Positions 1-5,513 of a stretch of DNA of 6,411 bases are shown here, piece by piece (position 1 is the stretch's first letter; each line of letters opens with the position of its first letter). This DNA comes from JBBAAW01 sp041658075. GTDB lineage: Bacteria; Patescibacteriota; WWE3; UBA101185; UBA10185. Location: positions 1-6,411 of the forward strand of contig JBBAAW010000029.1 in assembly GCA_041658075.1 (NCBI GenBank), written 5' to 3'. The notes beneath the pieces were generated by a model, which worked only from the letters and a program-made list of their open reading frames with translations, was not told the origin of the DNA and searched no databases. Position numbers and translations under genes: made by a program.

Positions 1-1
1 T

Positions 2-112
2 CCGTGGGTTATTAATACTGTGGGAACTAATGCGGTTTTTTTAATTGTTTTTGCGCTTATCATGGACAGGCCTTTGCTGATGTTAGTATATGGTTTAGGA
101 TTTGCGTTGTAA
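2..112 (+). CDS. C-terminal fragment of an integral membrane protein (5' end outside window)
   Basis: An open frame enters from the left edge and runs 36 codons to a TAA at 110-112; the other two plus frames hit stops within about 45 bases. The visible tail is strongly hydrophobic, with two apparent membrane stretches (TNAVFLIVFALIM, then LLMLVYGLGFAL) separated by a short DRP turn, and it ends directly at the second stretch with no cytoplasmic tail. The next gene on the same strand is a Wzz-like polysaccharide chain-length protein, so an O-antigen/capsule polymerase or flippase (Wzy/Wzx-like) is a reasonable guess. The fragment holds no diagnostic motif, so function is not assigned. Confidence 0.55.
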   Translation, partial: PWVINTVGTNAVFLIVFALIMDRPLLMLVYGLGFAL

Positions 113-120
113 AGATACTA

Positions 121-126
121 TATAAT
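121..126 (+). promoter_or_regulatory. Consensus -10 box (TATAAT) just upstream of the Wzz-like gene
   Basis: A perfect TATAAT lies 6 nt before the GTG start at 133, in the 20-nt gap after the preceding stop. Transcription would be expected to begin at about the GTG itself, giving a leaderless or nearly leaderless mRNA. No good -35 hexamer is present at 16-18 bp upstream. GGAG at 127-130 is only 2 nt from the start codon, too close for a normal Shine-Dalgarno. Confidence 0.5.
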
Positions 127-132
127 GGAGTC

Positions 133-723
133 GTGAAACAAAAAATTCTTCTTGTTTTTGCAATTTCAATATTTGTGGGACTTGCGGGGGCGGGCGTATC
201 GACCATTTTACCCAATCAATATACGGCAAAAGGGCTGTTGATTGTAACCAGAAAAGCTGACGAACCGTCTAAAGAAGTTTTTACCTATGAAGGTTACTAT
301 GCCCAGCAAAACGCGGGAGCATACACCGCAACCTTTTTATCTATTTTACAAAGCCCAAATAATTTAAAATCCGCAGATAGTGGCGCTGACCTAAAAGAAT
401 TGTCACGACTAGTAAAAGCTAAACGCGACGGTACACAAGCGATTGTTCTTAGTGTAAAAGGTAAAACTTCTCAAGACGCAATAAATCTTTGGGAAAAGGT
501 GGCTGACTCGGCTATTCAAACGCATAACAAGCTTAAAGCTTCCGCCGACCCGTTATTAGAGGTCAGCAAAACTCCCAACTCGCCAGTGGTTTTAAAAACC
601 TATCCGGAATGGACAAACATTTTTGGTGCCAGCTTTGCCTTTTCCATCATTATCGTGTCGTCAATCTTAATAATCTCGCGCTATATATATGATAGCTTGG
701 CGCTATCTAAAGGAGGATCATGA
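133..723 (+). CDS. Wzz/YveK-like polysaccharide chain-length determinant or co-polymerase
   Basis: A 196-residue protein with the two-membrane-segment layout of the Wzz superfamily: a cytoplasmic MKQK start, TM1 at about residues 5-25, an extracytoplasmic domain of about 135 residues beginning NQYTAKGLLIV (the usual Y-x-A start after TM1), then a proline-containing stretch (P148, P151, P158) leading into TM2 at about 162-184 and a short cytoplasmic tail. Family members set the chain length of O-antigen, capsule or teichuronic-type polymers or act as adaptors for a tyrosine kinase. No kinase domain or C-terminal tyrosine cluster is present here. The start is GTG; no alternative ATG lies upstream in frame. 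The gene ends in an ATGA overlap with the RNase H gene, so the two are probably translationally coupled. Family assignment rests on architecture and the membrane-flanking sequence; the target polymer is unknown. Confidence 0.7.
   Translation: MKQKILLVFAISIFVGLAGAGVSTILPNQYTAKGLLIVTRKADEPSKEVFTYEGYYAQQNAGAYTATFLSILQSPNNLKSADSGADLKELSRLVKAKRDGTQAIVLSVKGKTSQDAINLWEKVADSAIQTHNKLKASADPLLEVSKTPNSPVVLKTYPEWTNIFGASFAFSIIIVSSILIISRYIYDSLALSKGGS
709..717 (+). promoter_or_regulatory. Shine-Dalgarno for the RNase HI gene, inside the end of the Wzz-like gene
   Basis: AAAGGAGGA encodes the last residues (K-G-G) of the upstream protein and places GGAGG (712-716) only 3 nt before the ATG at 720. The spacing is short, but with the ATGA stop/start overlap it supports the 720 start and coupled translation. 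Confidence 0.65.
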
Positions 724-1121
724 CAATTAACACCGACGGAGGTTCGCGCGGGAACCCCGGACCAGGGGCCTGTGGGGCGATTTTAAAAGATAGAAACGAA
801 AATGTGGTAGCGCAAAAAAGCAAATTTTTAGGAATTTGTACTAACAACGAGGCGGAGTATCAAGGGCTTATTTTAGGACTAGAAACGGCGTTAGAAATGG
901 GAGCAGACAGCGCGGAAGTTTTAATGGACAGTGAGCTGGTGATTAAACAGCTAAAAGGAGAGTACCGTGTTAAAAACGCTAAACTTTCTCCACTCTACCA
1001 AAAGGTAAAAGAACTGGAGCAAAAAATCGGGGAGGTTTCCTACTTTGCCGTACCAAGAGAGCAAAATAAACTTGCCGACGCCATAGTCAATAAGGTTTTA
1101 GACGAACAAACTCATGCGTAA
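720..1121 (+). CDS. rnhA: Ribonuclease HI
   Basis: Cytoplasmic endonuclease that cuts the RNA strand of RNA:DNA hybrids (R-loops, Okazaki primers) by two-metal catalysis. The 133-residue protein is one RNase H fold. It opens with the signature NTDGGSRGNPGPGACGA, and the four catalytic carboxylates are visible: D6 in TDGG, E46 in NNEAEYQ, D70 in LMDSELV and D120 in NKLADAIVN. The VPREQNKLAD ending is of the short family type found in many bacteria and archaea, which lacks the basic protrusion of the E. coli enzyme. No N-terminal hybrid-binding domain is present. The start overlaps the Wzz-like stop (ATGA), and the last 8 nt overlap the next gene, so it sits in the middle of a three-gene unit. 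Its presence among envelope genes looks like operon packing rather than shared function. Confidence 0.93.
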   Translation: MTINTDGGSRGNPGPGACGAILKDRNENVVAQKSKFLGICTNNEAEYQGLILGLETALEMGADSAEVLMDSELVIKQLKGEYRVKNAKLSPLYQKVKELEQKIGEVSYFAVPREQNKLADAIVNKVLDEQTHA

Positions 1122-2004
1122 AAATCCGCCCAAAAAGTTTAAAAAAACTAAAGTTCAATTTATTAACCCGGCACAAAAAGCAATTTTTGACACTTTAAGA
1201 TATCGGCAAATTTTTGACTGTTCCATGTCGTACTACCAAATTTGGAATTACCTCGTTTCCAATAAACCAACAAGTGAACAAGATTTCAAAGATGCTCTGG
1301 ACAATCTTGTAAAAGACAAAAAAATCATTTGCAAAGATGGTTGGTATTCTATTAACGTAGTCGACCACGAAAAAGCGGCGCTAAGAAGAAAGCAGGCGGG
1401 AAAACTAATGAGGCAGGCGATCAATACCGTTAAGCATCTAAAGCAAATTCCCTGGATAGAGATGGTAGCGGTAACAGGATCGGTGGCGGCATTTAACGCA
1501 AACGAGCAGAGCGACATTGATATATTGGTTGTTACAAAACCCAAACGACTTTGGTTAACCCGGCTGTTTTTAGTGTCGACGTTAAAAATTTTGGGAGTAT
1601 ATTGGAACGCTAAAGAGCCTGCCGGAACCATTTGCCCCAACATTCTAATAACCGCAGGTAACTTAACCTGGGAAAGCAAAAAACAAAACCTGTACACCGC
1701 CAACGAGGTTTCTCTGCTCTGTCCACTTTTCTTTCGCCACAATTGCTACTTTGACTTTTTAGAGCAGAACGAGTGGATAAAAAACTATCTTCCCAACTTC
1801 CACATCCCCGATGGTAAGGTTCAGACGATCAGAAAACCCCGGTTCGCGGGTAAAGTAATCGATATAATTGAGCTGGCAACTATGAAACTCCAGATGTTTT
1901 ACATGAAAAACAAAAAAACCACGGAGGTTGTTTCAAGGGATTTTGCTCACTTCAACACCCACGACGCTTCAACAACCATCTTGCAGAAATTCGGACGAGC
2001 TTAG
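1114..2004 (+). CDS. Winged-helix plus minimal nucleotidyltransferase protein (Pol beta superfamily), unknown substrate
   Basis: A 296-residue protein. Residues 1-17 are very basic. About 20-82 look like a winged-helix domain (AIFDTLRYRQIF, then an SEQDFKDALDNLVKDKKI recognition-type region and a GWYSI wing). About 90-180 carry the nucleotidyltransferase core: GSVAAFNANEQSDIDILVV, with G122-S123 and the metal-binding pair D134 and D136, preceded by a basic helix (ALRRKQAGKLMRQA). The later part includes a conserved-looking ICPNILIT strand and a helical C-terminal region ending in a basic patch. A clear third catalytic carboxylate was not identified. Such proteins transfer nucleotides to small molecules, RNA or protein; the target cannot be deduced. 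The ATG lies inside the last codons of the RNase H gene with no Shine-Dalgarno, so translation is probably coupled. The TAG stop overlaps the stop of the convergent methyltransferase gene. No small HEPN partner is adjacent, so a MNT/HEPN toxin-antitoxin reading is not supported. Confidence 0.72.
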   Translation: MRKNPPKKFKKTKVQFINPAQKAIFDTLRYRQIFDCSMSYYQIWNYLVSNKPTSEQDFKDALDNLVKDKKIICKDGWYSINVVDHEKAALRRKQAGKLMRQAINTVKHLKQIPWIEMVAVTGSVAAFNANEQSDIDILVVTKPKRLWLTRLFLVSTLKILGVYWNAKEPAGTICPNILITAGNLTWESKKQNLYTANEVSLLCPLFFRHNCYFDFLEQNEWIKNYLPNFHIPDGKVQTIRKPRFAGKVIDIIELATMKLQMFYMKNKKTTEVVSRDFAHFNTHDASTTILQKFGRA

Positions 2005-2567
2005 CTTTGTACCCCAAAATAATTTGTGGTGTAAATAACTGTCCGCTGACCAGCAAAATTCAAGACGGCTTTTTTAGGATTCAATCCCAAATTGCAAGCG
2101 TAGTCAAAAAGCGAATTTAGCCAGTTAATACCGCTAACTTCTTCCACGGGCTCATCAATTACACAACAGGGCAAAATGGCAAAATCTTTTTTATGCTCCA
2201 GCGCCGATTGTATAATTTTAATGTTTGACCCATGCGCATGAAGTCCTATCAACAAATCAAAATCCTTGGCCATTTCTTTTTCAAAAACTGCGGAAATTCT
2301 TTCAACCCCTGTTATTTCATCCGCGGACAGTTTTACCCGCTGACCTGTTTGAATATCCTTGTATTTATGTTTTAAGATCTGGTCAAACGGATCTATTACC
2401 ACGCAATCCCAACCTTCTTTATTTAACAAAAATGAGAGCAGACCTTTACCTCCGCCTATATCGGCAACCCAGCATTTTTTGTAAGTCGATAAAATAAATT
2501 CCGACATTAATTGGAACCTAAATCTTTTATTTAATCTAGGCTTTTTTCTAACCACCTGCGACTTCAT
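2001..2567 (-). CDS. SAM-dependent methyltransferase (Methyltransf_32-like), unknown substrate
   Basis: A 188-residue class I Rossmann methyltransferase. Counting from the chosen ATG: motif I VADIGGGKGLL at about residues 34-44 (SAM-binding glycines), motif II acidic residue in CVVIDP near 59, then DLLIGLHAHGSN (about 105-115) and ILPCCV (about 131-136). The GLHAxG...PCC pair resembles the Methyltransf_32/METTL25-like group, whose substrates are mostly undefined. The basic N-terminus (KSQVVRKKPRLNKRFRF) could bind nucleic acid. The start is set at the ATG at 2565-2567 because the stop of the upstream ZIP gene is immediately before it (TGA-T-ATG), which is typical coupling. A longer reading from a TTG at 2600 is possible but overlaps the ZIP gene by 32 bp and has no ribosome site. 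The stop overlaps the convergent nucleotidyltransferase gene by 4 bp. Confidence 0.8.
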   Translation of the reverse strand: MKSQVVRKKPRLNKRFRFQLMSEFILSTYKKCWVADIGGGKGLLSFLLNKEGWDCVVIDPFDQILKHKYKDIQTGQRVKLSADEITGVERISAVFEKEMAKDFDLLIGLHAHGSNIKIIQSALEHKKDFAILPCCVIDEPVEEVSGINWLNSLFDYACNLGLNPKKAVLNFAGQRTVIYTTNYFGVQS

Positions 2568-2568
2568 A

Positions 2569-3306
2569 TCAAGAGAGTTGACCAAAGGCAAAAATGGCAA
2601 ATAAACCTATAATAAAAAGAGTTGTAGAAATGATTTTGGTCCGCACTGACGGCTGACCCTCATTGCGCAAAGACGGAATTAAATCCACGCAGGCAATATA
2701 CAAAAACATACCGCCGGCTAAAGCTGTTAAGATGGCAACCTCGTGGGCGCGTTCCCCAAGTCCAATAAAACCTAAAAAACCTCCCAAAATTGCAAAAAGC
2801 GCAGAAATAAAATTAAGAAAAACAGCTTTTTTAACTCCCATTCCGCTTTTTATAAGTAAGCCAAAGTCCGCCATTTCTTGAGGAATTTCGTGCGCGCAAA
2901 TTGCTAAGGTTACGGAAACTCCCACCGGAATACTCACCAAAAAAGACGCGGCGATCACAACCCCATCCAAGAAATTGTGAATTGTGTCGCCAATTAACAC
3001 TTTTTGACCAATATTTTGCTTGACCTCATGATGGTGTCCGTGGGAATGGGAATGCCAAACTGTAAATCTGTCGACGATAAAAAAGGCGATGAGACCAAGC
3101 ATCGCGAGGTAATAAACGCCCGATTCTAAAACCTGCGCACTTTCCGGTAAAAGGTCCAAGAAAGTTGTGGCTATCATAACACCCGCCGCAAAACTTGTAA
3201 GATAATAAAGTTTGGACTCGTTTAGCAACTTAAGCTTTACCACTAGCAAAACGGCTAGTAAAGATATAAGGCTAACCACCAAACAGGCTAAAAATACCAA
3301 TAACAT
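2569..3306 (-). CDS. ZIP-family divalent metal transporter
   Basis: A 245-residue polytopic membrane protein with about eight membrane segments, normal for bacterial ZIP proteins. It imports (or facilitates diffusion of) Zn2+ and possibly Fe2+/Mn2+ across the cytoplasmic membrane. Signatures: the binuclear metal site motifs HNFLDG (H110, N111, D114) in TM4 and HEIPQE (H139, E140, E144) in TM5; the TM2 motif FLDLLPES (D51, E55); and a cytoplasmic loop between TM3 and TM4 with a histidine cluster, HSHSHGHHH (85-93), typical of metal-sensing or metal-delivery loops. The DLIPSL element near 208 is also conserved in type. It is first in a two-gene minus-strand unit with the methyltransferase. The ATG has no Shine-Dalgarno but lies 7 nt after a perfect TATAAT, and a palindrome covers the -35 region, suggesting metal-responsive control (inferred). 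Metal specificity is not resolved. Confidence 0.92.
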   Translation of the reverse strand: MLLVFLACLVVSLISLLAVLLVVKLKLLNESKLYYLTSFAAGVMIATTFLDLLPESAQVLESGVYYLAMLGLIAFFIVDRFTVWHSHSHGHHHEVKQNIGQKVLIGDTIHNFLDGVVIAASFLVSIPVGVSVTLAICAHEIPQEMADFGLLIKSGMGVKKAVFLNFISALFAILGGFLGFIGLGERAHEVAILTALAGGMFLYIACVDLIPSLRNEGQPSVRTKIISTTLFIIGLFAIFAFGQLS

Positions 3307-3313
3307 GATAGAT

Positions 3314-3319
3314 ATTATA
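3314..3319 (-). promoter_or_regulatory. -10 box (TATAAT) of the ZIP gene, leaderless arrangement
   Basis: On the minus strand a perfect TATAAT ends 7 nt before the ATG at 3306-3304, so the predicted transcription start coincides with the start codon. The matching -35 position (about 3337-3342) reads TACAGG, a poor hexamer, and lies in the left arm of the 3334-3359 palindrome, consistent with regulator-dependent activity. Confidence 0.6.
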
Positions 3320-3333
3320 ACTCCATCGTCTCA

Positions 3334-3359
3334 TATCCTGTACTATGGAGTACAGGATA
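3334..3359. repeat. Perfect inverted repeat, 11-bp arms with 4-bp centre; probable operator
   Basis: TATCCTGTACT (3334-3344) and AGTACAGGATA (3349-3359) are exact reverse complements around ATGG. The element lies in the 115-bp region between the divergent ZIP and hsp20 genes. It overlaps the expected -35 of the ZIP promoter and sits just before the AT-rich GATAATATAAC on the hsp20 side. A terminator role is unlikely, because no gene transcribes into it and no T-run follows. An operator for a dimeric (perhaps metal-responsive) repressor or activator is the simplest reading. If transcribed it would also form a strong hairpin. The cognate regulator is not in the window. Confidence 0.75.
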
Positions 3360-3360
3360 A

Positions 3361-3366
3361 TATAAC
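3361..3366 (+). promoter_or_regulatory. Possible hsp20 -10 box (TATAAC)
   Basis: TATAAC follows the palindrome directly (a shifted alternative is GATAAT at 3356-3361). It would start transcription near 3373 and give a leader of about 50 nt. No recognisable -35 lies at normal spacing, so any activity would need an activator or an alternative sigma factor. A TTGACA at 3373-3378 is another -35 candidate but has no good -10 about 17 bp downstream. Confidence 0.3.
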
Positions 3367-3406
3367 AGGGTCTTGACAATTGGCACTCGCCATGACGGAT
3401 TTTAAA

Positions 3407-3416
3407 AAGGAGGTGA
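3407..3416 (+). promoter_or_regulatory. Perfect Shine-Dalgarno of hsp20
   Basis: AAGGAGGTGA is fully complementary to the usual 16S rRNA 3' end. Its GGAGG core (3409-3413) lies 8 nt before the ATG at 3422. This fixes the hsp20 start at 3422 and rejects the longer in-frame reading from a TTG at 3380. It contrasts with the SD-less starts of most neighbours. Confidence 0.9.
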
Positions 3417-3421
3417 GTCAG

Positions 3422-3829
3422 ATGCCGCTTATTAAATACAATAGAATTTTCCCTGACGATACAGCTATGTCGCCCGTTATTAACTGGCAGGATCTTACAT
3501 CCGCGCAGGGAATTGACATGTACGAGACCAACGACGAGCTTGTGGTAAAAGCCCCCGTTCCCGGAGTTCCGGAAGATAAAGTGGAGGTTACTGTAGAGGG
3601 CAATATTCTTACCATTAAGGCGGACTTTGAGGAAACCAAGGAGGAAAAGGATAAGAAGAAGGTTGTTTACAAGAGTACACGACAGAGCACATTTAACTAT
3701 TCCACCAGTCTTCCAAGAATGGTCGACGGATCAAAAGCCGTTGCCGAAGTGGAAAATGGCGTGGTTAAGGTAATAATTCCTAAAGCGGAAGAGGAAAAAC
3801 CAAAGAAGATTGAGGTTAAAAAGAAGTAG
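3422..3829 (+). CDS. Small heat-shock protein, Hsp20/alpha-crystallin family
   Basis: A 135-residue cytoplasmic ATP-independent chaperone that binds unfolding proteins as an oligomer. The short N-terminal arm (MPLIKYNRIFPDD...) leads into an alpha-crystallin domain at about residues 30-121: IDMYETNDELVVKAPVPGV, then KVEVTVEGNILTIKADFEE, a lysine/glutamate-rich loop (ETKEEKDKKKVVYKS), FNYSTSLPRMVD, and the family signature AEVENGVVKVIIPK (A-x3-N-G-V, with V-K in place of the usual L-T). The C-terminal IEV at 130-132 serves as the I-x-I/V motif used for oligomer assembly, followed by a KKK tail. The length is typical. It is transcribed alone: divergent from the ZIP gene, convergent with murJ, with only 20 bp to the murJ stop and no visible terminator. 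A CIRCE-like half site and a helix that could cover the ribosome site lie upstream. Confidence 0.93.
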   Translation: MPLIKYNRIFPDDTAMSPVINWQDLTSAQGIDMYETNDELVVKAPVPGVPEDKVEVTVEGNILTIKADFEETKEEKDKKKVVYKSTRQSTFNYSTSLPRMVDGSKAVAEVENGVVKVIIPKAEEEKPKKIEVKKK

Positions 3830-3849
3830 GATGACGCCGAGCCTTTGTT

Positions 3850-5502
3850 TTAGATAATGTCGTCTTCTTCTAACACGGGAATAATGGGGGTTTGGGGAGA
3901 AAGAGCTTTCTTAAACTGAAGTTTGGCCAAAAGTTTGTAAAACAAGTCGATTTCTTTAACTTTAAAAATTTTAGTAAAGAAAAGGTAAGAAATCATACCA
4001 GAGGTAATAACAACTGCGGTTAAGGCAATAAGTTCGGGTGTTTTAGTAGTGTCAAAAACTCTAATGTCCAAGATTTTAAGTGGCGCATAAATGGAAATTC
4101 CCATGGCTAAGGCGGAAAACGCAATTTTTGCAAAAGGCGCAAAAAATTCGATGGTACTTAGTCGCCCAATTCTTTTTTGAATAAACAAAAGGAGAAGAAA
4201 AAAGTCTATAAAACTACCCAAAGTGATCGCTGCTGCGATCGCCCAAGCCCCAAGTCCTAAAAATTTAACGGCGGTAAAAGAAAGCGCTGTGGTTACACAA
4301 ATCGACACCAAACTTACCACAAGCGGAGTAATCGTATCCTTAAAAGCATAAAAAGCCCTACTTAAAAGCAAAACCGCACTTTGAGAAAATATGGAAACAC
4401 TAAAAATTCCCAGGATTAAAGCGGTTTGCAAAGTGGCATCCCATGGAAAGGCGCGGGCTCCATAAACCAAACGCGTCATAGGTACACGCAAAATTATAAA
4501 AATAACGCTTGCCGGAATAGCTAAAAACATCATTTGAAAAAAAGAGTTAAAAAAGGTTTTTTTGAACGACTCCAGGTCTTTGTGACCCGACACCATGCTT
4601 AAAGAAGGTAACGCTGCCAAAGCAATGGAAGCACCAAAAAAATTAACCGGAAAAGATTGGAGCTGATCCGCAAATTTAATGTAAATTACCGAACCAGTGG
4701 ATACTAAAATCGCTAAAGCATTATTTATGGTAATAGAAATTTGAGAGGCGGTTAGACTTAAAATGCGCGGGGGCAAAAGCTTTAACATTTTTAAAGAGGC
4801 TGCGTCGGTTAAATTACATTGAAACCGGTAAGAAAATCCTGTGTTTCTAATAAAAACGGCTTGAATGGCAAAATGCAGGAGTGCGCCTAAGATGCCTCCA
4901 ATGGCGGGCGCATAAATTCCGTAGTCGCCCACAAGAAAAAAGATCCCAAAAATAAGTCCAAAATTATATAAAACGGGGGCTAAGGCGGGAATTAAAAAAT
5001 ATTTAAACGACTGCAAAATACAACCAAAGAAGCTACTTAAAACCAAAAGCATTTGACCAATAAGCATAATCTGCATAAGGTGAGCGCCTAGGGTAACTTG
5101 ATCGGAAGTGAATTTTCCCACGGAAATTAAGTTGATAATTTGAGGCGCAAAAGCAATTACGGCAATAGATAGTATCAAAAATGCCAACACGCAAAGCGTG
5201 ATAGCGTTGGAAGCAGTCTTAAACGCTTTTTCCTTACCCTTTTCCAACTCTTGGGCAAAAACTGGAATAAAAACGGTTGCCAAAGCGCCTACCGCCAAAA
5301 CGGAATAAATGAACGAGGGAATCCGGTCGGCAATGTAAAAGACAGAAAGCTCCAGGGAGTCGCCAAAAAAAGTGGCCATCAAACGCGAACGAACCAAGCC
5401 CAAAATGGCAGACACCCCGTAAGCTAAAGCCAAAATAAACGCCGCTGAAAGAACCGTGTTTTGGGTGCTGGAAAACAGCTTAGGCTTGACCATATCGGGC
5501 AT
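3850..5502 (-). CDS. murJ: MurJ/MviN-family lipid II flippase
   Basis: A 550-residue polytopic protein (about 14 membrane helices) of the MOP/MATE superfamily that moves the peptidoglycan precursor lipid II across the cytoplasmic membrane. Family marks: LGLVRSRLMATFFGDS (35-49), ADRIPSF and GALATVFIPVF (58-82), KFADQLQSFPVNFFG...ALPSLS (276-302) and LLLSRAFYAFKDTITP (378-393). The C-terminal tail is hydrophilic and acidic (LEEDDII). Compared with E. coli MurJ by eye, R24 corresponds to R38, but the essential R18, R52 and R270 appear to be A32, Y66 and Q280, so this is a divergent member; a polysaccharide flippase role cannot be excluded. The start at ATG 5502 is preferred because a -10 box ends 6 nt before it; M4 (5493) is an alternative. 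No Shine-Dalgarno is present. It diverges from rpsT and converges with hsp20. Confidence 0.87.
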   Translation of the reverse strand: MPDMVKPKLFSSTQNTVLSAAFILALAYGVSAILGLVRSRLMATFFGDSLELSVFYIADRIPSFIYSVLAVGALATVFIPVFAQELEKGKEKAFKTASNAITLCVLAFLILSIAVIAFAPQIINLISVGKFTSDQVTLGAHLMQIMLIGQMLLVLSSFFGCILQSFKYFLIPALAPVLYNFGLIFGIFFLVGDYGIYAPAIGGILGALLHFAIQAVFIRNTGFSYRFQCNLTDAASLKMLKLLPPRILSLTASQISITINNALAILVSTGSVIYIKFADQLQSFPVNFFGASIALAALPSLSMVSGHKDLESFKKTFFNSFFQMMFLAIPASVIFIILRVPMTRLVYGARAFPWDATLQTALILGIFSVSIFSQSAVLLLSRAFYAFKDTITPLVVSLVSICVTTALSFTAVKFLGLGAWAIAAAITLGSFIDFFLLLLFIQKRIGRLSTIEFFAPFAKIAFSALAMGISIYAPLKILDIRVFDTTKTPELIALTAVVITSGMISYLFFTKIFKVKEIDLFYKLLAKLQFKKALSPQTPIIPVLEEDDII

Positions 5503-5513
5503 TATGTTATCAT
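5486..5513 (+). promoter_or_regulatory. rpsT promoter: TTGACC-N16-TATCAT
   Basis: The -35 TTGACC (5486-5491) lies inside the first codons of murJ on the opposite strand, and the -10 TATCAT is at 5508-5513 with a 16-bp spacer. The expected start near 5520 leaves a leader of about 12 nt before the rpsT ATG, with no Shine-Dalgarno in it. Confidence 0.6.

Noticed and set aside
721..723. TGA recoded as glycine (as in Gracilibacteria/Absconditabacteria)
   Set aside because: TGA ends both the Wzz-like and ZIP genes exactly at normal start/stop junctions, and no family-conserved glycine falls on an in-frame TGA in any gene here.
1248..1742. Open frame antisense to the nucleotidyltransferase gene
   Set aside because: It lies wholly opposite a gene with clear GS...DxD motifs and shows no domain of its own.
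1114..2004. MNT/HEPN-type toxin-antitoxin module
   Set aside because: The protein is far larger than MNT antitoxins, and the neighbours are RNase HI and a methyltransferase, not a small HEPN protein.
2568..2600. Longer methyltransferase reading from the TTG at 2600
   Set aside because: It would overlap the ZIP gene by 32 bp with a rare start and no ribosome site, whereas the ATG at 2567 gives a normal TGA-T-ATG coupling.
3338..3355. LexA-type SOS box (CTGT...ACAG) within the palindrome
   Set aside because: The spacing between CTGT and ACAG is 10 bp, not the 8 bp of the proteobacterial LexA box, and neither flanking gene is a typical SOS gene.
3380..3421. Longer hsp20 reading from the TTG at 3380
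   Set aside because: The perfect Shine-Dalgarno at 3407-3416 would fall inside the coding sequence and is ideally spaced for the ATG at 3422; the extra residues do not resemble the family N-terminus.
3830..3849. Bidirectional terminator between hsp20 and murJ
   Set aside because: Only 20 bp are available and no inverted repeat with flanking T-run can be formed.
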